Shown one piece after another: positions 53,507-64,000 of a stretch of 64,000 nt of DNA (position 1 is the stretch's first letter; each line of letters opens with the position of its first letter). Origin of the DNA: Larus michahellis (taxonomy: Eukaryota; Chordata; Aves; Charadriiformes; Laridae); NCBI RefSeq assembly GCF_964199755.1, contig NC_133929.1:2931806-2995805 (forward strand). The letters are read 5' to 3'. The translations under genes were made by a program, and so were the position numbers. The notes beneath the pieces are model-generated. The model saw only the letters and a list, made by a program, of their open reading frames with translations, was not told where the DNA came from and ran no database searches.

Positions 53507-56391
53507 AAATACTGGTAAATCAATTGCTCAAAAAGTGTTAGGATAAAATAGTGTGGCAGGTAAAACCCTGCTCTTCTGCTAAGAGATACGCTGAGCTCTG
53601 TGCAGCCTGGAGTCCTTTGTGTTGCCCAGGGCACGTCTGTGCTGACTGTGTAAATTAATGCTTTCTCCTTGCCTCTTTTTCACAGATCAGATGAGAAAGG
53701 TTATCTAGGAATGGAGGAATTACTACTTTTAATTACTGAGATGAGTGTTCCAGGCTGGGTACCAGTTACTAGAGCTTAATTACATGTTCTTTTTATAGCC
53801 AAATCCCTCTTTTCCCTCCCCGCCTTCCTTCTCTCCCCCACCCTCTGCACAAATCCTTCCATCAAATTGCATCTGCAAACACAAAGGGAGAAGGGCTTGA
53901 ACAAAGAGAAGGATATATGTGGAATACGGATATAGATGCTGGAGAGGCAATGTTCAGGATGGCAGTCAGTGAGAACAATAAGGCAAAGATAAAAGAATGA
54001 GATTTTTCTATGTGTGATACAGTGATGTAGCTGTAGGGGGATGTACACATGGGAATGTAGTAACAAAAGGAGATAGTCAAATAGAAGATGCAATCTTTTG
54101 GGGTTATGGAAAATGCTGAGCATGTGAGGTTACAATTGCAGGTGTTTGGGGGGAATGTGGTGTTAATGGGAGTTATATTAACATTGGCTGTTGAGGAACA
54201 GATCATACAGGGACTGTATTGATGGGTGTTGTAAAGGTGTATGGAGTATGGGGGAAATAGAGATCTACTTTTTTACCTCCAGACATCTAGAGCCTTGTAT
54301 ACTGGTGGTATTAATGAGCAAGCTTGGCAGGTCTAACCTAGTCACAAAAGCTTTCTGTAGTTTGCCAGTGACCCAAGAATAATTCAGATAAAGCATTTTT
54401 AGGCCTGTCAGGAGCAACAGGATGGTAGGAAAAATATAGATTAAAATGGTAAATGTTTGGCAGAGCTGAAGAGTAACGTTGGAGCAGGAGGCAGGTGTGA
54501 GGGGCATTGAAGAGCTAGAGGAACAGGGGGTTGTGGGTCAGAGACCAGCAGTAGACGGCACAGGGGAGTAAAATCAGGGTTGTCATTGTCAGGGAATGTA
54601 AATATATCATTTTTACCGTCATTCTCCAGCTTCTCGCTGTGTTCCCTGGGATGGTCAGTGCTCTGTGCAGCCCCAAGAGGTTTGCAGATGTGGGAGTGAT
54701 CCTCAGCACAGACTTTTCTGCAGCAGTTTTCTGAAGGAACCATTTTGCTGCTTCAGATTCTCAGACGGTTGCTCCTTCTACATCCCTATGCAGTGGCAAG
54801 GCTCTCCAGCCTTTACACCTGGTGAAGAAGATAAACCCAGAGTTTCAGTGCAGGGTGCTGGGTGGGAAGGACAGGGCTTCCAGCAAAACCACAGAGCAGA
54901 GTGCATTCTGCTCACAGCTCTGTGACAATGTCCTGGAAGCACCATAGGGCTTCCTGAACTGCAGCTTCTTCTCATCCCTATCTCACCCTGGGACCTGGGA
55001 ACCCTCTCTGTCTCTCCAGGTCTTTGTCCTATTCAGCCCAATGGGAGCAGGTAGCAGGATATGCTCCTGTAGGTGTGAGAAGTGGGGACTGTACAGCGAG
55101 ACACATGCTACCAGACTGCATTTTGTGGTGCTGCTGCAGAACAGGCTCCTTCAGGAGGTTGGTGGGGAATAACAACAACACGTGTGTGTTTGTAGGTGCA
55201 TCATGGGCTGGAGGACAGGACATACAACAGTACATATCTATGCAGCGTACACATATTTGTATTGGGGTGTGGAAGAAAAATTGCATATAGTTTGTCTGTA
55301 CAATGCTTACCTAAAGGAATAAAAACGTGATGCAGCCTGCTTCACTGCATGGGATGGGAACACTCCCCAGGCTGTGCCTAGCTAGTAGGTGTCAACTCTT
55401 ACAAGACCATCTATTAAGCAGTGAGAGTGCACAGATAATCTCTGCCCTGAGATGCTTAAAAGATGGGCAAGAGCTTCTGGCAACTGGAGCTGACCGAAAT
55501 GATTCACAGGAAGGAGATAAAATTGCTGCCATGTGTCGTCTTCGCTGAATCAATGCAGAATGCAGGGGACAAAGTGCAGCTGGATCTCTGGATACAAGGG
55601 ACTCTGGACCTGCATTGCAGAAAGTGCAGGTGGCCCAGGAGAATATGCCATTGACTCAGAAATGGCCTGCCCATGGCTCCATTACTACCTCTCAGGTGTC
55701 TGAGGCTGTAATAGCAAACAAAAAATGAGTTCTCTGTCCCAGAGACCCTAATCTTCTTCCAGTCTAATGCTCCTGGTGAGTCAAGACCTCACTCTGGTAT
55801 TCCTGATAGCCAGACAGTAACCCACCTTTAGTAACCCCATGCTATGTTTTTCCCTATTTTTCATTTATTTCCCAGTCAACTTATTATTTTCCAATGTTTT
55901 GTATTGTGTGTAGTATTAAGGGCAGGTGAACAGATCTAATGTGGGTCACTTCCCTTCCTCTTTCACAACAGGTACAGGTTTACCTTTATTATTTGTCACC
56001 TACACGTCTTCCCCTCCTTCCTCTCTCTTTCTTCATGGATATTTTTATCAAAAGCCCTGTTGCCAGCTGCAATCATGCGACTACGCATAGAATCATAGAA
56101 TTGCCTAGGTTGGAAGGGACCTTTCAGATCATCTAGTCCAACCATCAACCTAACTCTGACAAAAACCAGCACTAAACCATATCTCTAAGCACTATGTCTA
56201 CTTGTCTTTTAAATACCTCCAGGGATGGTGCCTCAACCACTTCCCTGGGCAGCCTGTTCCAATGCTTGATAACCCTTTCAGTGTCAAAATTTTTCCTAAT
56301 ATCCAGTCTAAACCTCCCCTGGTGCAACTTGAGGCCATTTCCTCTTGTCCTATTGCCTGTTCCTTGGGAGGAGAGACTGACCCCCACCTCT

Positions 56392-57099
56392 CTACAGCCT
56401 CCTTTCAGGTAGTCGTAGAGAGCGATGAGGTCTCCCCTCGTCCAGATCATTGATCAAGATATTAAAGAGAACCAGCCCCAATACCGAGCCCTGGGGAACA
56501 CCGCTCGAGACCGGCCGCCAAGTGGATTGAACTCCATTCACCACCACTCTCTGGGCCCGGCCCTCCAGCCAGTTTTTCACCCAGCAAAGAGTACTCCCAT
56601 CCAAGCCATGGGCAGCCAGTTTCTCCAGGAGGATGCTGTGGGAAACCGTGTCAAAGGCCTTACTAAAGTCCAGGCAAACAACATCCACGGCCTTTCCCTC
56701 ATCCACCAAGCGGGTCACCCTGTCATAGGAGGAGATCAGGTTTGTCAAGCAGGACCTGCCTTTCATGAACCCATGCTGACTGGGCCTGATCGCCTGGTTG
56801 TCCTGCATGTGCCACATAATGGCACTCAGGATGATCTGTTCCATGACCTTCCCAGGCACCGAGGTCAGGCTGACAGGCCTGTAGTTCCCCCGATCCTCCT
56901 TGCGGCCCTTCTTGTGGATGGGCGTCACACTTGCTAGACGCCAGTCAACTGGGACCTCCCAGGTTTGCCAGGACTGCTGGTAAATGATGAAAAGTGGCTC
57001 AGTGAGCACTTCCGCCAGCTCCCTCAGTACCCTTTGGTGGATCCCATCCGGCCCCATAGACTTGTGCATGTCCAGGTGTTGGAGCAGGTCCCTCACCAT
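56392..57099 (-). pseudogene. CR1 ORF2 RT fingers/palm, truncated (copy H)
   Basis: Open frame of 235 codons: [56 protein letters not shown]-like [28 protein letters not shown], then out of register after the deletion (EGRPHRS). The catalytic aspartate pair is missing. Confidence 0.8.
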
Positions 57100-57648
57100 C
57101 TCCCTCTGGATTACGGGGGCTTCATTCTGCTCCCCGCCCCTATCTGCTAGCTCAGGGGGCTGGGTACTCAGGGAACAACCGACTCTACTACTAAAGTCTG
57201 AGGCAAAGCGGCATTAAGTACCTCAGCCTTGTCCTCATCCTTTGTCACCATGTTACCGCCTTCATCTGATAAAGGATGGAGATTCTCCTCAGTCCTCCTT
57301 TTATTACTAATATATTTATAGAAGCTCTTTTTATTGTTCTTAACATCGAAAGCCAGGTTAAGTTCTAGTTGGGCTTTGGCCCTTCTAATTTTTTCCCTTC
57401 ATAGCCTCACAACATCTTTGTAGCCTTCCTGAGTGACCTGCCCCTTCTTCCAAAGGCCATAAACTCTCCTTTTTTCCCTGAGTTGTATCCATAGCTCTCT
57501 GTTCAGCCAGGCCGGTCTTTTTCCCCAATGGCTTGTTTTTCGGCACATGGGGACAGTCTGCTCCTGCGCCTTTAAGACTTCCTTCTTGAAAAACTTCCAG
57601 CCTTCCTGGACTCCTCTGCCCTTCAGGACTGCCTCCCAAGGGACTCTG

Positions 57649-58275
57649 TCAAGCAGGCTCCTGAAAAGACCAAAGTCTGCCCTCCAGAAGTCCATGGTGG
57701 CAGTTCTGCTGACCCCACCTCCTTGCTTCTCTGAGAATTGAAAACTCTATCATTTCATGGGCGCTGTCCCCAAGATGGCTTCCAACCATCACATCCCCCA
57801 CAAGTCCTTCTCTGTTCACAAACAGCAGGTCCAGCAGGGCTGCTTCCCTAGTTGGCTCCCTCACCAGCTGCGTCAGGAAGTTATCCCCAACACACTCCAG
57901 GATCCTCCTGGACTGTTCCCTCTCAGCTGTATTGTGTTCCCAGCTGATATCTGGTAGGTTGAAGTCTCCCACCAGGACAAGGGCCAGTGATCTTGAGACT
58001 TCTTCCAGCTGCTTGTAGAATATTTCATCTACTCCTACATCCTGGTTGGGGGGTCTATAACAGACTCCCACCATGATATCTGCCTTGTTGGCCCTCCCCC
58101 TGATTCTCGCCCATAAACACTCAACCCTATTGTTACCATCATTAAGCTCTTGACATTCATAACACTCCCTAACATACAGGGCCACCCCACCTCCTCTCCT
58201 TCCTTGCCTGTCCCTTCTGAAGAGTTTGTAGCCATCTAATGCAGCACTCCAGTCGTGCGAGTCATCCCACCACAT
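57649..58275 (-). pseudogene. CR1 ORF2 endonuclease (copy H)
   Basis: Open frame of 208 codons with WWDDSHDWSAALDGY, RRDRQGRRGGGVALYVREC, CYRPPNQD and LVGDFNLPDISWEHN. In the SDH block His is kept, but Ser-Asp-His reads Ser-Ala-His. It goes out of frame near 57715, and the linker continues at 57399-57695 in another frame. Confidence 0.8.
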
Positions 58276-58510
58276 TTACGTGATGGCAACTACATCATAG
58301 CTTTCCTGCTGCACAATGGCTTCCAGCTCCTCCTGTTTGTTGCCCATGCTGTGTACATTAGTGTAGAAGCACTTCAGTTGGGCTATTGTTTCTGCCCCTG
58401 TTTTGTTGCGAGAAGCCTTAATTCCTACCTGTGAGATTTCCATCTCACTCAGCCTATCATCTCTGCTGGCAAGCCCCTCATCCCTGACCTGAGCAGCTCC
58501 TTGCTGTCAT

Positions 58511-61357
58511 GTGTGCAAGGGCTGTGATTGATCATCACATGCTGCAGATTCCATTTTGAACGCATCATAGTCCTATATAGTTCTGGGATGTAATGATACA
58601 TTAATAATGAATGGGCTTAGTCAGACTGTCCTGGAAACCACTGTAAAAAGCACTGGCCCAGGCAGCATCTTGCTGTGGAGAGAAAAGGGAAGTGGTCTTT
58701 TCAGGAATCACTGTTTTCTCAGGACCACAAGAGGAACTAGCCTGAACTGAGGCAGAAATTTAGGAAGTATTTAGCCTTTCTGTCTCGTGGCAGCCCCCTT
58801 TAAACACCGGGTGCTGGAATATTTACCCTGGGACCAGACAGACCACCCTCACTATACTCCCTGTTCTCTGAGGCAGGGGAGGGGAACTAGAGGTTTAGGA
58901 TGTGTCAAACAACTAGTATTTCTTTTTACACCTTTTCTTTCATTAAACGTGCTGGATGATTTAATAAAGCATTTAATGAAGGCGTGAATTTGGCAAAGAT
59001 GTATTAGATGGTGAGGAATGAATGTCCAAACAAATACCACTAGCTAGTCCCACCCTACAACAACTTACAGGCTTCCTGCATCCTCACATCCATCCTCTTC
59101 TTACTCACCCAGATCGTTCAGTCCCATCCCCAGTACACTCATCCTGTGCCCTTCGACCCATCCTATTCACTCACGCTGCTCCCTGAATGTCCTCCAGCTT
59201 GCTGGAATTTTCCTGTTGAGTTTTTTAAAAACCATTCAGTACTTTCTGGAAGCTTTTGGAGTGGCAAATCTGGGGCAGGGATGAACTGCATTACTAGGAT
59301 CCTGGAAACTGGTGCTGGAACCAGTGAGCCCTGAGATCCCTCACACTGCCTGTCCTGTTGAATGTCAGAAGAGTGGCTTTCAGTTTGGACTCTTCTCCCA
59401 GCCCTTTTGCATGGAGGTAGACTTACAGGGAGTAAACTGAATCTCTCCCTGTGGAGAAAAGGAGATGTCTGTATTGTGCCCATGTCTGCAAGCTCACACA
59501 AACCATTGCTTTTTGCAGCATTTCTGCTCGTGCTTGTTTTGTAGAGCTGTGTTGGTTTCTTTAAGCATGTTAATGCAAATGCTCCATAGGGCTCAGGGAT
59601 TTACATGGAACAACCCTCAAAGAACAAGCAGCTCCAATACAAAAGGATTTTTGCTGATTCATCTATGAAACTGAATGCCCAGATTTTAACTCTGTTTTTC
59701 CATCTTTCACTCTTGAGTGACTTGATGGATCTTGGTCCATCTGAGGAAGATGATGATGACAGTGAAACCATAGCCATTCAGAAAGAGGCAGCAAGAATCC
59801 TCACAATTAAAGGTTTACATTGGGCATTCAATTTCATAGATGAAGTGTCTGAGATTTGTAGGAACAGTAATTTGTTCAGAAAAGCCACCCTCCAAAAAGC
59901 TAGCATTGCCTCCAGCTGGCAGTTCTGATGATCTTGCTCCTGCCTCTTCATTCTCCGTGCTATATGTGCAATCTTTTTTGTATTTAAATCACATTTATTT
60001 CTTAAATCTCTGCATGCCTCCCCCACTATTGCATTACATTTTATGAGGAAACTTGTGTCATTGCGTGTTGAACCCAGTTGTCCCACGTGTGCAGCTGAGA
60101 GTGCTGAACAGAGCAGGATATTAAGCAATCAGCGATGGACCTCCAAAAGCGTGGCCAGAGCGGTAACAGATAGCAGGGTATCCCTGGTAGTATGTGACTG
60201 ACACACCTAACGCATCAGCACTTGTAGGCAAGGCTGGTGTTTGCACCAGCCCTCTCTTAATTGAAGCAGAGCCTTGCAGGCCAGTTTGGAGCTGCCTCTG
60301 ATAGCTTCTGCATCTTCTCAGCAACGTTGCAGAGGCAGGAGGCTGTACTCCAGAAGCCATGAAGCTGCACCAACCACCCTTAAATCAGCACATCCACAGT
60401 CTTTGAGGGTAGGAAAGAGGAAAGAGAATTTTGACATTTGCAATCAAAATGGCTGTTGTACTGATGTGTCTAGAGTCATTGTGCTCCCTGCGTGCCTCCC
60501 TGCCTTGCACTGCCACAACACATTTTTCTGGGCAGGGATCATTGCTAGATGCTATGTTTGCTGATGTGTGTATAGGGTTGAGCAGTATTCAGCACACTGT
60601 GGGCTCGCGCTATTGCAAATGATAAATAAGAATGAACTGATTTGGCAAAAAATATTTAGGTACAGACTTCCTATCTCCACATCTGGAAGCTTCCTCTTGC
60701 AGAGGAGTGTGAGGGCTTTACAAGGAATTGATCAAAGCCAGCAGAATCTGAAACTACTCTGCTTGATGGGTTTTATGCGCCAGCATCAATCCCAGCCTAC
60801 CAGATCCTAAATAGAAGAGGGACGATCCTTCTACAGTCTTCCAGAATCAGGGAGGGAGAGCCAAGGGACAGTATGGCCACGGAGGGTGCTCTGGTGTTGG
60901 GAACTGAATAATCCCTATGTTGACAGTGCCACCGCCTAACCTCTCTGCATCCCTGAGACAGGAGGAAGCCAGGAGAGGTGTCCCAAGGGAGAAAGATGCA
61001 TCTAAGGCAGAAAAAGCATGGGTCTGCTGCAGCATCTGTGATAGCCAGTGAATCACAGTCCACCCGGGGAGCCTGTGCTGCCACTGAAACCAAATAGCTG
61101 GGCAGAGTTGCATGTTGCAGCCAGAGTTCTGGAGAGACAACTGGGAAATGGCGGTGTGTCAGCTCTCTTGACATTTTACTGTCAAATGTAAAAGTGTGCC
61201 TGTGCAAAGCTTGTTGTTCCACAGCATCTGCACCAATGTGAAGTGCATGTTGCTCAGCAGGGTTTGTCATCAGATCGGTGCTGGAAGCTGACTTCAAGCA
61301 GCCATTTCCCAGAGGCAGCATAGACCAGGTGCTTCAGCAGTGAAGCATGCTGTCATC
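58511..61357. other. Single-copy-looking DNA, no gene recognised
   Basis: No convincing coding region or repeat. The plus ORF at 59605-59928 (107 codons, with an acidic EEDDDDSE stretch) and the minus ORF at 60797-61321 (174 codons) have no domain I recognise and look like chance frames. Confidence 0.45.
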
Positions 61358-63015
61358 ACAGAATCACAGAATGGTAGGGGTTGGAAGGAACCTTCGGAGA
61401 TCATCTAGTCCAACCCCCCTGCCAAAGCAGGTTCACCTAGAGCAGGTTGGACAGGCAGGTTTTGAAGATCTCCAGAGAAGGAGACTCCACAACCTCTCTG
61501 GGCAGCCTGTGCCAGGGCTCTGTTACCCTCAAAGTAAAGAAGTGCCTCCTCATGTTGAGATTGAATTTCATCTGTTCCAGTTTGTGCCCATTGCCCCTTG
61601 TCCTGTCGCCAGGCACCACTGAGAAGAGTCTGGACCCATCCTCTTGACACCCACCCTTTAGATATTTATAAGCATTGATGAGGTCCCCTCTCAGTTTTCT
61701 CTTCTCCAGGCTAAACAGCCCCAGGGCTCTCAGCCTTTCCTCATAAGAGAGGTGCTCCATTCCCTTGATCATCTTCCTAGCCTTCTGCTGTACCGTCTCC
61801 AGCAGTTCCCTGTCCTTGAACTGGGGAACCCATAAATGGACACAGTACTCCAGATGTCGCCTCTCCAGGGCAGAGTAGAGGGGGAGGATGATCTCCCTCG
61901 ACCTGCTGGTCTTGGTTTTGAAGACTGGAGTGACACTGGCTTTCCTCCAGTCCCCAGGCACCTCGCCTGTTCTCCAGGACCTTTCAAAGCTGATGGAGAG
62001 TGGCTTCGCAATAACATCCACCAGCTCCCTCAGCACTCGTGGGTGTTTCCCATCGGGGCCTGTGGATTTGCGGGTGTTGAGTTTGCCTAAATGATCTCTA
62101 ACCTGATCCTCCTCAACCAAGGGAGAGTCTTCCTTTCTCCAGACTTTTTCTCTTACCTCCAGGGTCTGGGATTCCTGGGGACCGGCCTTAGCAGTAAAGA
62201 CTGAAGCAAAGAAGGCATTCAGTAACTCCGTCTTCTCCGCATCCTCCATCACCATGGCTCCTGTCTCATTCAACAGTGGGCCCGCATTTTCCCTAGTCTT
62301 CCTTTTGCTACTGATATACTTGAAGAAGCCCTTCTTATTGTCCTTGACATCCCTTGCCAGGTTTAATTCCAAGTGGGCCTTAGCCTTTCTCGTTGCATCC
62401 CCGCATGCTCTGACAACGTTCCTATACTTCTCCCAAGTGGCCAGTCCCTTTTTCCACATTCTGTAAACTTCCTTCTTCCATCTGAGTTTTTCCAGAAGCT
62501 CCTTGCTCATCCATCCAGGTCTCCTGCTTCCTTTGCTTGATTTCTTACTCATAGGGATGCACTGATCTTGATCTTGGAGGAGGTGATGCTTGGATATTAA
62601 CCAGCTCTCTTGGACCCCCCTACCTTCTAGAGCCTTATCCCATGGGATTCCTCCAAGTAGGTCTTTGAAGAGGCAGAAGAGTCAGCTCTCCTGAAGTCCA
62701 GGGTTGTAATTCTACTTTTTGCCCTTCTTCTTCCACGCAGGATCCTGAACTCCACCATCTCACGGTCACTGCAGCCAAGGCTACCCCCAACCTTCACATC
62801 CCCAACCAGACCTTCTTTGTTAGTACAAGGTCCAGCAGCACACCTCTCCTCGTTGGTTCCTTTACCACCTGTGTCAAGAAGTTATCGTCAATGCTCTGCA
62901 GAAACCTCCTGGACTGTGCGTGTCTGGCTGTGTTGCCTTTCCAGCAAATGTCAGGGTAGTTGAAGTCCCTCATGAGAACCAGAGCCTGTGATCGTGAGGC
63001 TATTCCCAGCCACCT
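61358..63015 (-). mobile_element. CR1 LINE copy I, older subfamily, RT core deleted
   Basis: The 3' tail (ACAGAATCACAGAATGG) begins at 61358. On the complement it extends to the endonuclease (ALVLMRDFNYPDICW, near 62920-63000). Codons around 62560-62760 are shifted. Roughly the whole RT palm is deleted near 61913. The subfamily matches that of 1-835 (GDFNYPDIC). Confidence 0.9.
61437..62552 (-). pseudogene. CR1 ORF2 linker fused in frame to C-terminus (copy I)
   Basis: A 371-codon open frame: basic linker with [45 protein letters not shown] and VTPVFKTK, then directly [23 protein letters not shown] and the CR1 C-terminal domain ending FKTCLSNLL. The join removes RT from before YRPVSLT through the FADD region, yet keeps the frame. 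It therefore cannot be a polymerase. Absence of stops over 1.1 kb in an older subfamily may be chance or may mean the deletion occurred in a copy that was still young. Confidence 0.75.
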
Positions 63016-63395
63016 GACGTGACCAAACCATGACACTGACTTAACAGATCATCAACGTGCACACCGTGTGTCATGGTCTGTATTCTCAAAATGATGCTTT
63101 TCAAGCAGTTGTATTGTGGTGACACTCAAAGTATAGCAAAGCCTTATGGAAAGATGTGATTAAGTGTTACAATCAACTACAGAGGCAGTAAGAAAGGCAG
63201 GGGAAGTCTGAATGAGTAGATAGGCACTGGGGGACCAGGGCCAGTTTTTTTTTTCCCATAGTCCTGGGGGGTGGATGAGACAGGATAAATAGGAGCTCCT
63301 ACTCCTATGTGTACCATCAATGGTGCGCAAGGTTCAAAATGGGACATGGACACTGACCCAGCTGTTGAACGCCACTTCCAGCATGTGTGTGTAAA
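63016..63395. other. Unassigned DNA
   Basis: No gene or repeat recognised; contains a T run near 63247-63255. Confidence 0.4.
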
Positions 63396-63452
63396 ATTCA
63401 GTAAAATTACTGAACAGAAAATTGTTTCTGTTTTACCTCAAACCAGGACAGT
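63396..63452 (-). mobile_element. LTR 5'-end scrap, second family, inverted
   Basis: On the complement it starts TGTCCTGGTTTGAGGTAAAA and continues CAGAAAC..TTCTGTTCAGTAATTTTAC, matching the start of the LTR at 34364 for about 55 bases, then stops. Confidence 0.75.
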
Positions 63453-63658
63453 GTGTGCCAGGCACAGAGCTGCTGTTATCCACGGTGATTCTTGAACAAT
63501 GTGATCTTGGGAATCCCTGATGTAAAGGATCTTCTCCCAGGAACTGGGCTGAGGACAGACTCATTCCTTTCAGCCTCTGCAGCAGAGACTGTGGGAAAGG
63601 AGACAAAGGCTTGGAAGACAAAGGAGTCACTGAAAGTGGAGTGAAGGTGATATAGGAC
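63453..63658. other. Unassigned DNA between LTR pieces
   Basis: 206 bases with no recognised feature. Confidence 0.4.
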
Positions 63659-63996
63659 TGTCGTGGTTTGGCCTCAGACAGCAACAAAGAACCACGTGCT
63701 GCTCTCTTGAGCTTCCCCAATATGGGGAAGAATCAGAAGAAAAAGGCAAAACTCTTGGGTTGAGACAAAGGCAGTTTAACAGAACAGCAAAAGGAACAAG
63801 AAAACAACAACAATAACACAGACAGAGGAATGTACAAACATGATTAGGGAACCACTGCTCACTGACCAGAGACCAGACCCCAGACCCGGGATGCCCCAGC
63901 CCACACCAAGCCACGACTTCCTGCCCCCTCCCCCGGCAGCTCAGACTGGGCCAGAGCCTGCAGAAAATTAACCCTATCCCCACCGGAACCAGGACA
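63659..63996 (-). mobile_element. Solo LTR, ERV-A family, inverted
   Basis: It reads TGTCGTGGTTTGGCC..GGAACCAGGACA on plus, the complement of the LTR at 11312-11666, over its full length with small indels. No ERV coding lies to its left; the right side is outside the window by four bases, so a proviral copy beyond the edge cannot be excluded. The four right-flank bases (AGGC) do not match the left flank. Confidence 0.85.
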
Positions 63997-64000
63997 AGGC

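Larger units (their letters stand above)
50687..56087. other. Single-copy-looking DNA, no gene recognised
   Basis: 5.4 kb without CR1 or LTR. Holds a CAG/CAA trinucleotide run near 52768-52785, a T-rich run at 53481-53506, and a possible exon edge at 52966 (GGAAAG|GTGAGACGG). The longest ORFs (about 115 codons) are not recognisable. Confidence 0.45.
56088..58510 (-). mobile_element. CR1 LINE copy H with internal RT deletion
   Basis: 3' tail (ATAGAATCATAGAATTG) at 56088. On the complement it extends to the ORF1-ORF2 linking region near 58510 (a DEGLASRDDRLSEMEIS-like reading, then LKCFYTNVHSM). At about 56440 it jumps from the C-terminal GDLIALYD block to [10 protein letters not shown], deleting roughly 600 bases that include the FADD core. 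Several stops and shifts occur, including TAA at 58274-58276 just upstream of MWWDD. Confidence 0.9.

Noticed and set aside
59605..59928. 107-codon plus ORF with acidic stretch
   Set aside because: No known domain; the acidic run alone is not evidence of a gene.
60797..61321. 174-codon minus ORF
   Set aside because: No recognisable motif, overlaps another frame of similar openness; chance frame in GC-richer DNA.
1..64000. CRISPR arrays, operons, bacterial defence systems
   Set aside because: The window is vertebrate DNA; no regularly spaced repeats or clustered prokaryotic genes exist.

Overview
The window reads as bird nuclear DNA. It is packed with CR1 LINEs, whose 3' ends carry the ATTCTATG-type tail, and with avian-type endogenous retroviruses (ERVs) of at least three LTR families. 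I found no prokaryotic gene organisation, tRNA, rRNA or CRISPR array. Roughly half of the 64 kb is recognisable transposon; the rest is AT-rich or mildly GC-rich single-copy-looking DNA with no confident host gene. The species cannot be fixed. The repeat density and nesting would suit a W chromosome or a CR1-rich lineage, but that is inference.

Layout. 1-835: 5' half of a CR1 on minus. 836-5710: single-copy-looking AT-rich DNA with one polyadenylated-looking 3' end near 2.05 kb. 5.7-20.98 kb: dense mosaic. Two CR1 fragments meet head to head; a partial LTR is fused to a retroviral env remnant; a 2.5-kb CR1 follows; then gag and inverted pro/RT scraps; then ERV-A (5' LTR, Lys-type primer site, decayed gag, a 752-codon open pro-RT-RNase H frame, and an integrase split by a CR1); then a CR1 3' piece, an inverted LTR-leader-gag start, a CR1 ORF1 piece and a CR1 tail. 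21.2-28.3 kb: an old CR1, then ERV-C (LTR, gag, protease, RT) with a 3.1-kb CR1 inserted just before its RT active site. 29.6-32.6 kb: CR1 whose ORF2 has a single stop. 33.9-39.0 kb: ERV-B, a decayed relative of ERV-A with an unrelated LTR in its gag, followed by a CR1 tail. 39.0-43.7 kb: single-copy-looking. 43.7-48.2 kb: LTR scrap and a CR1 interrupted by a younger inverted CR1. 48.2-50.0 kb: GC-rich DNA with two exon-like pieces resembling the ciliary CIMIP2/FAM166 family. 50.0-50.7 kb: solo LTR almost identical to the ERV-C LTR. 50.7-61.4 kb: mostly single-copy-looking with one CR1. 61.4-64.0 kb: older CR1, an LTR scrap and a solo LTR of the ERV-A family.

How the parts relate. The ERVs and CR1s are independent selfish elements. 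Nesting gives relative ages: CR1 copies at 15.6 and 25.0 kb are younger than the ERVs they interrupt, and the CR1 at 44.2 kb is younger than the CR1 it splits. The CR1s at 7.8, 15.6 and 25.0 kb are one young subfamily. ERV-A and ERV-B share gag-pro-pol architecture, including an in-frame UAG at the gag/pro boundary. No ERV here is intact: each lacks genes, a 3' LTR, or both.
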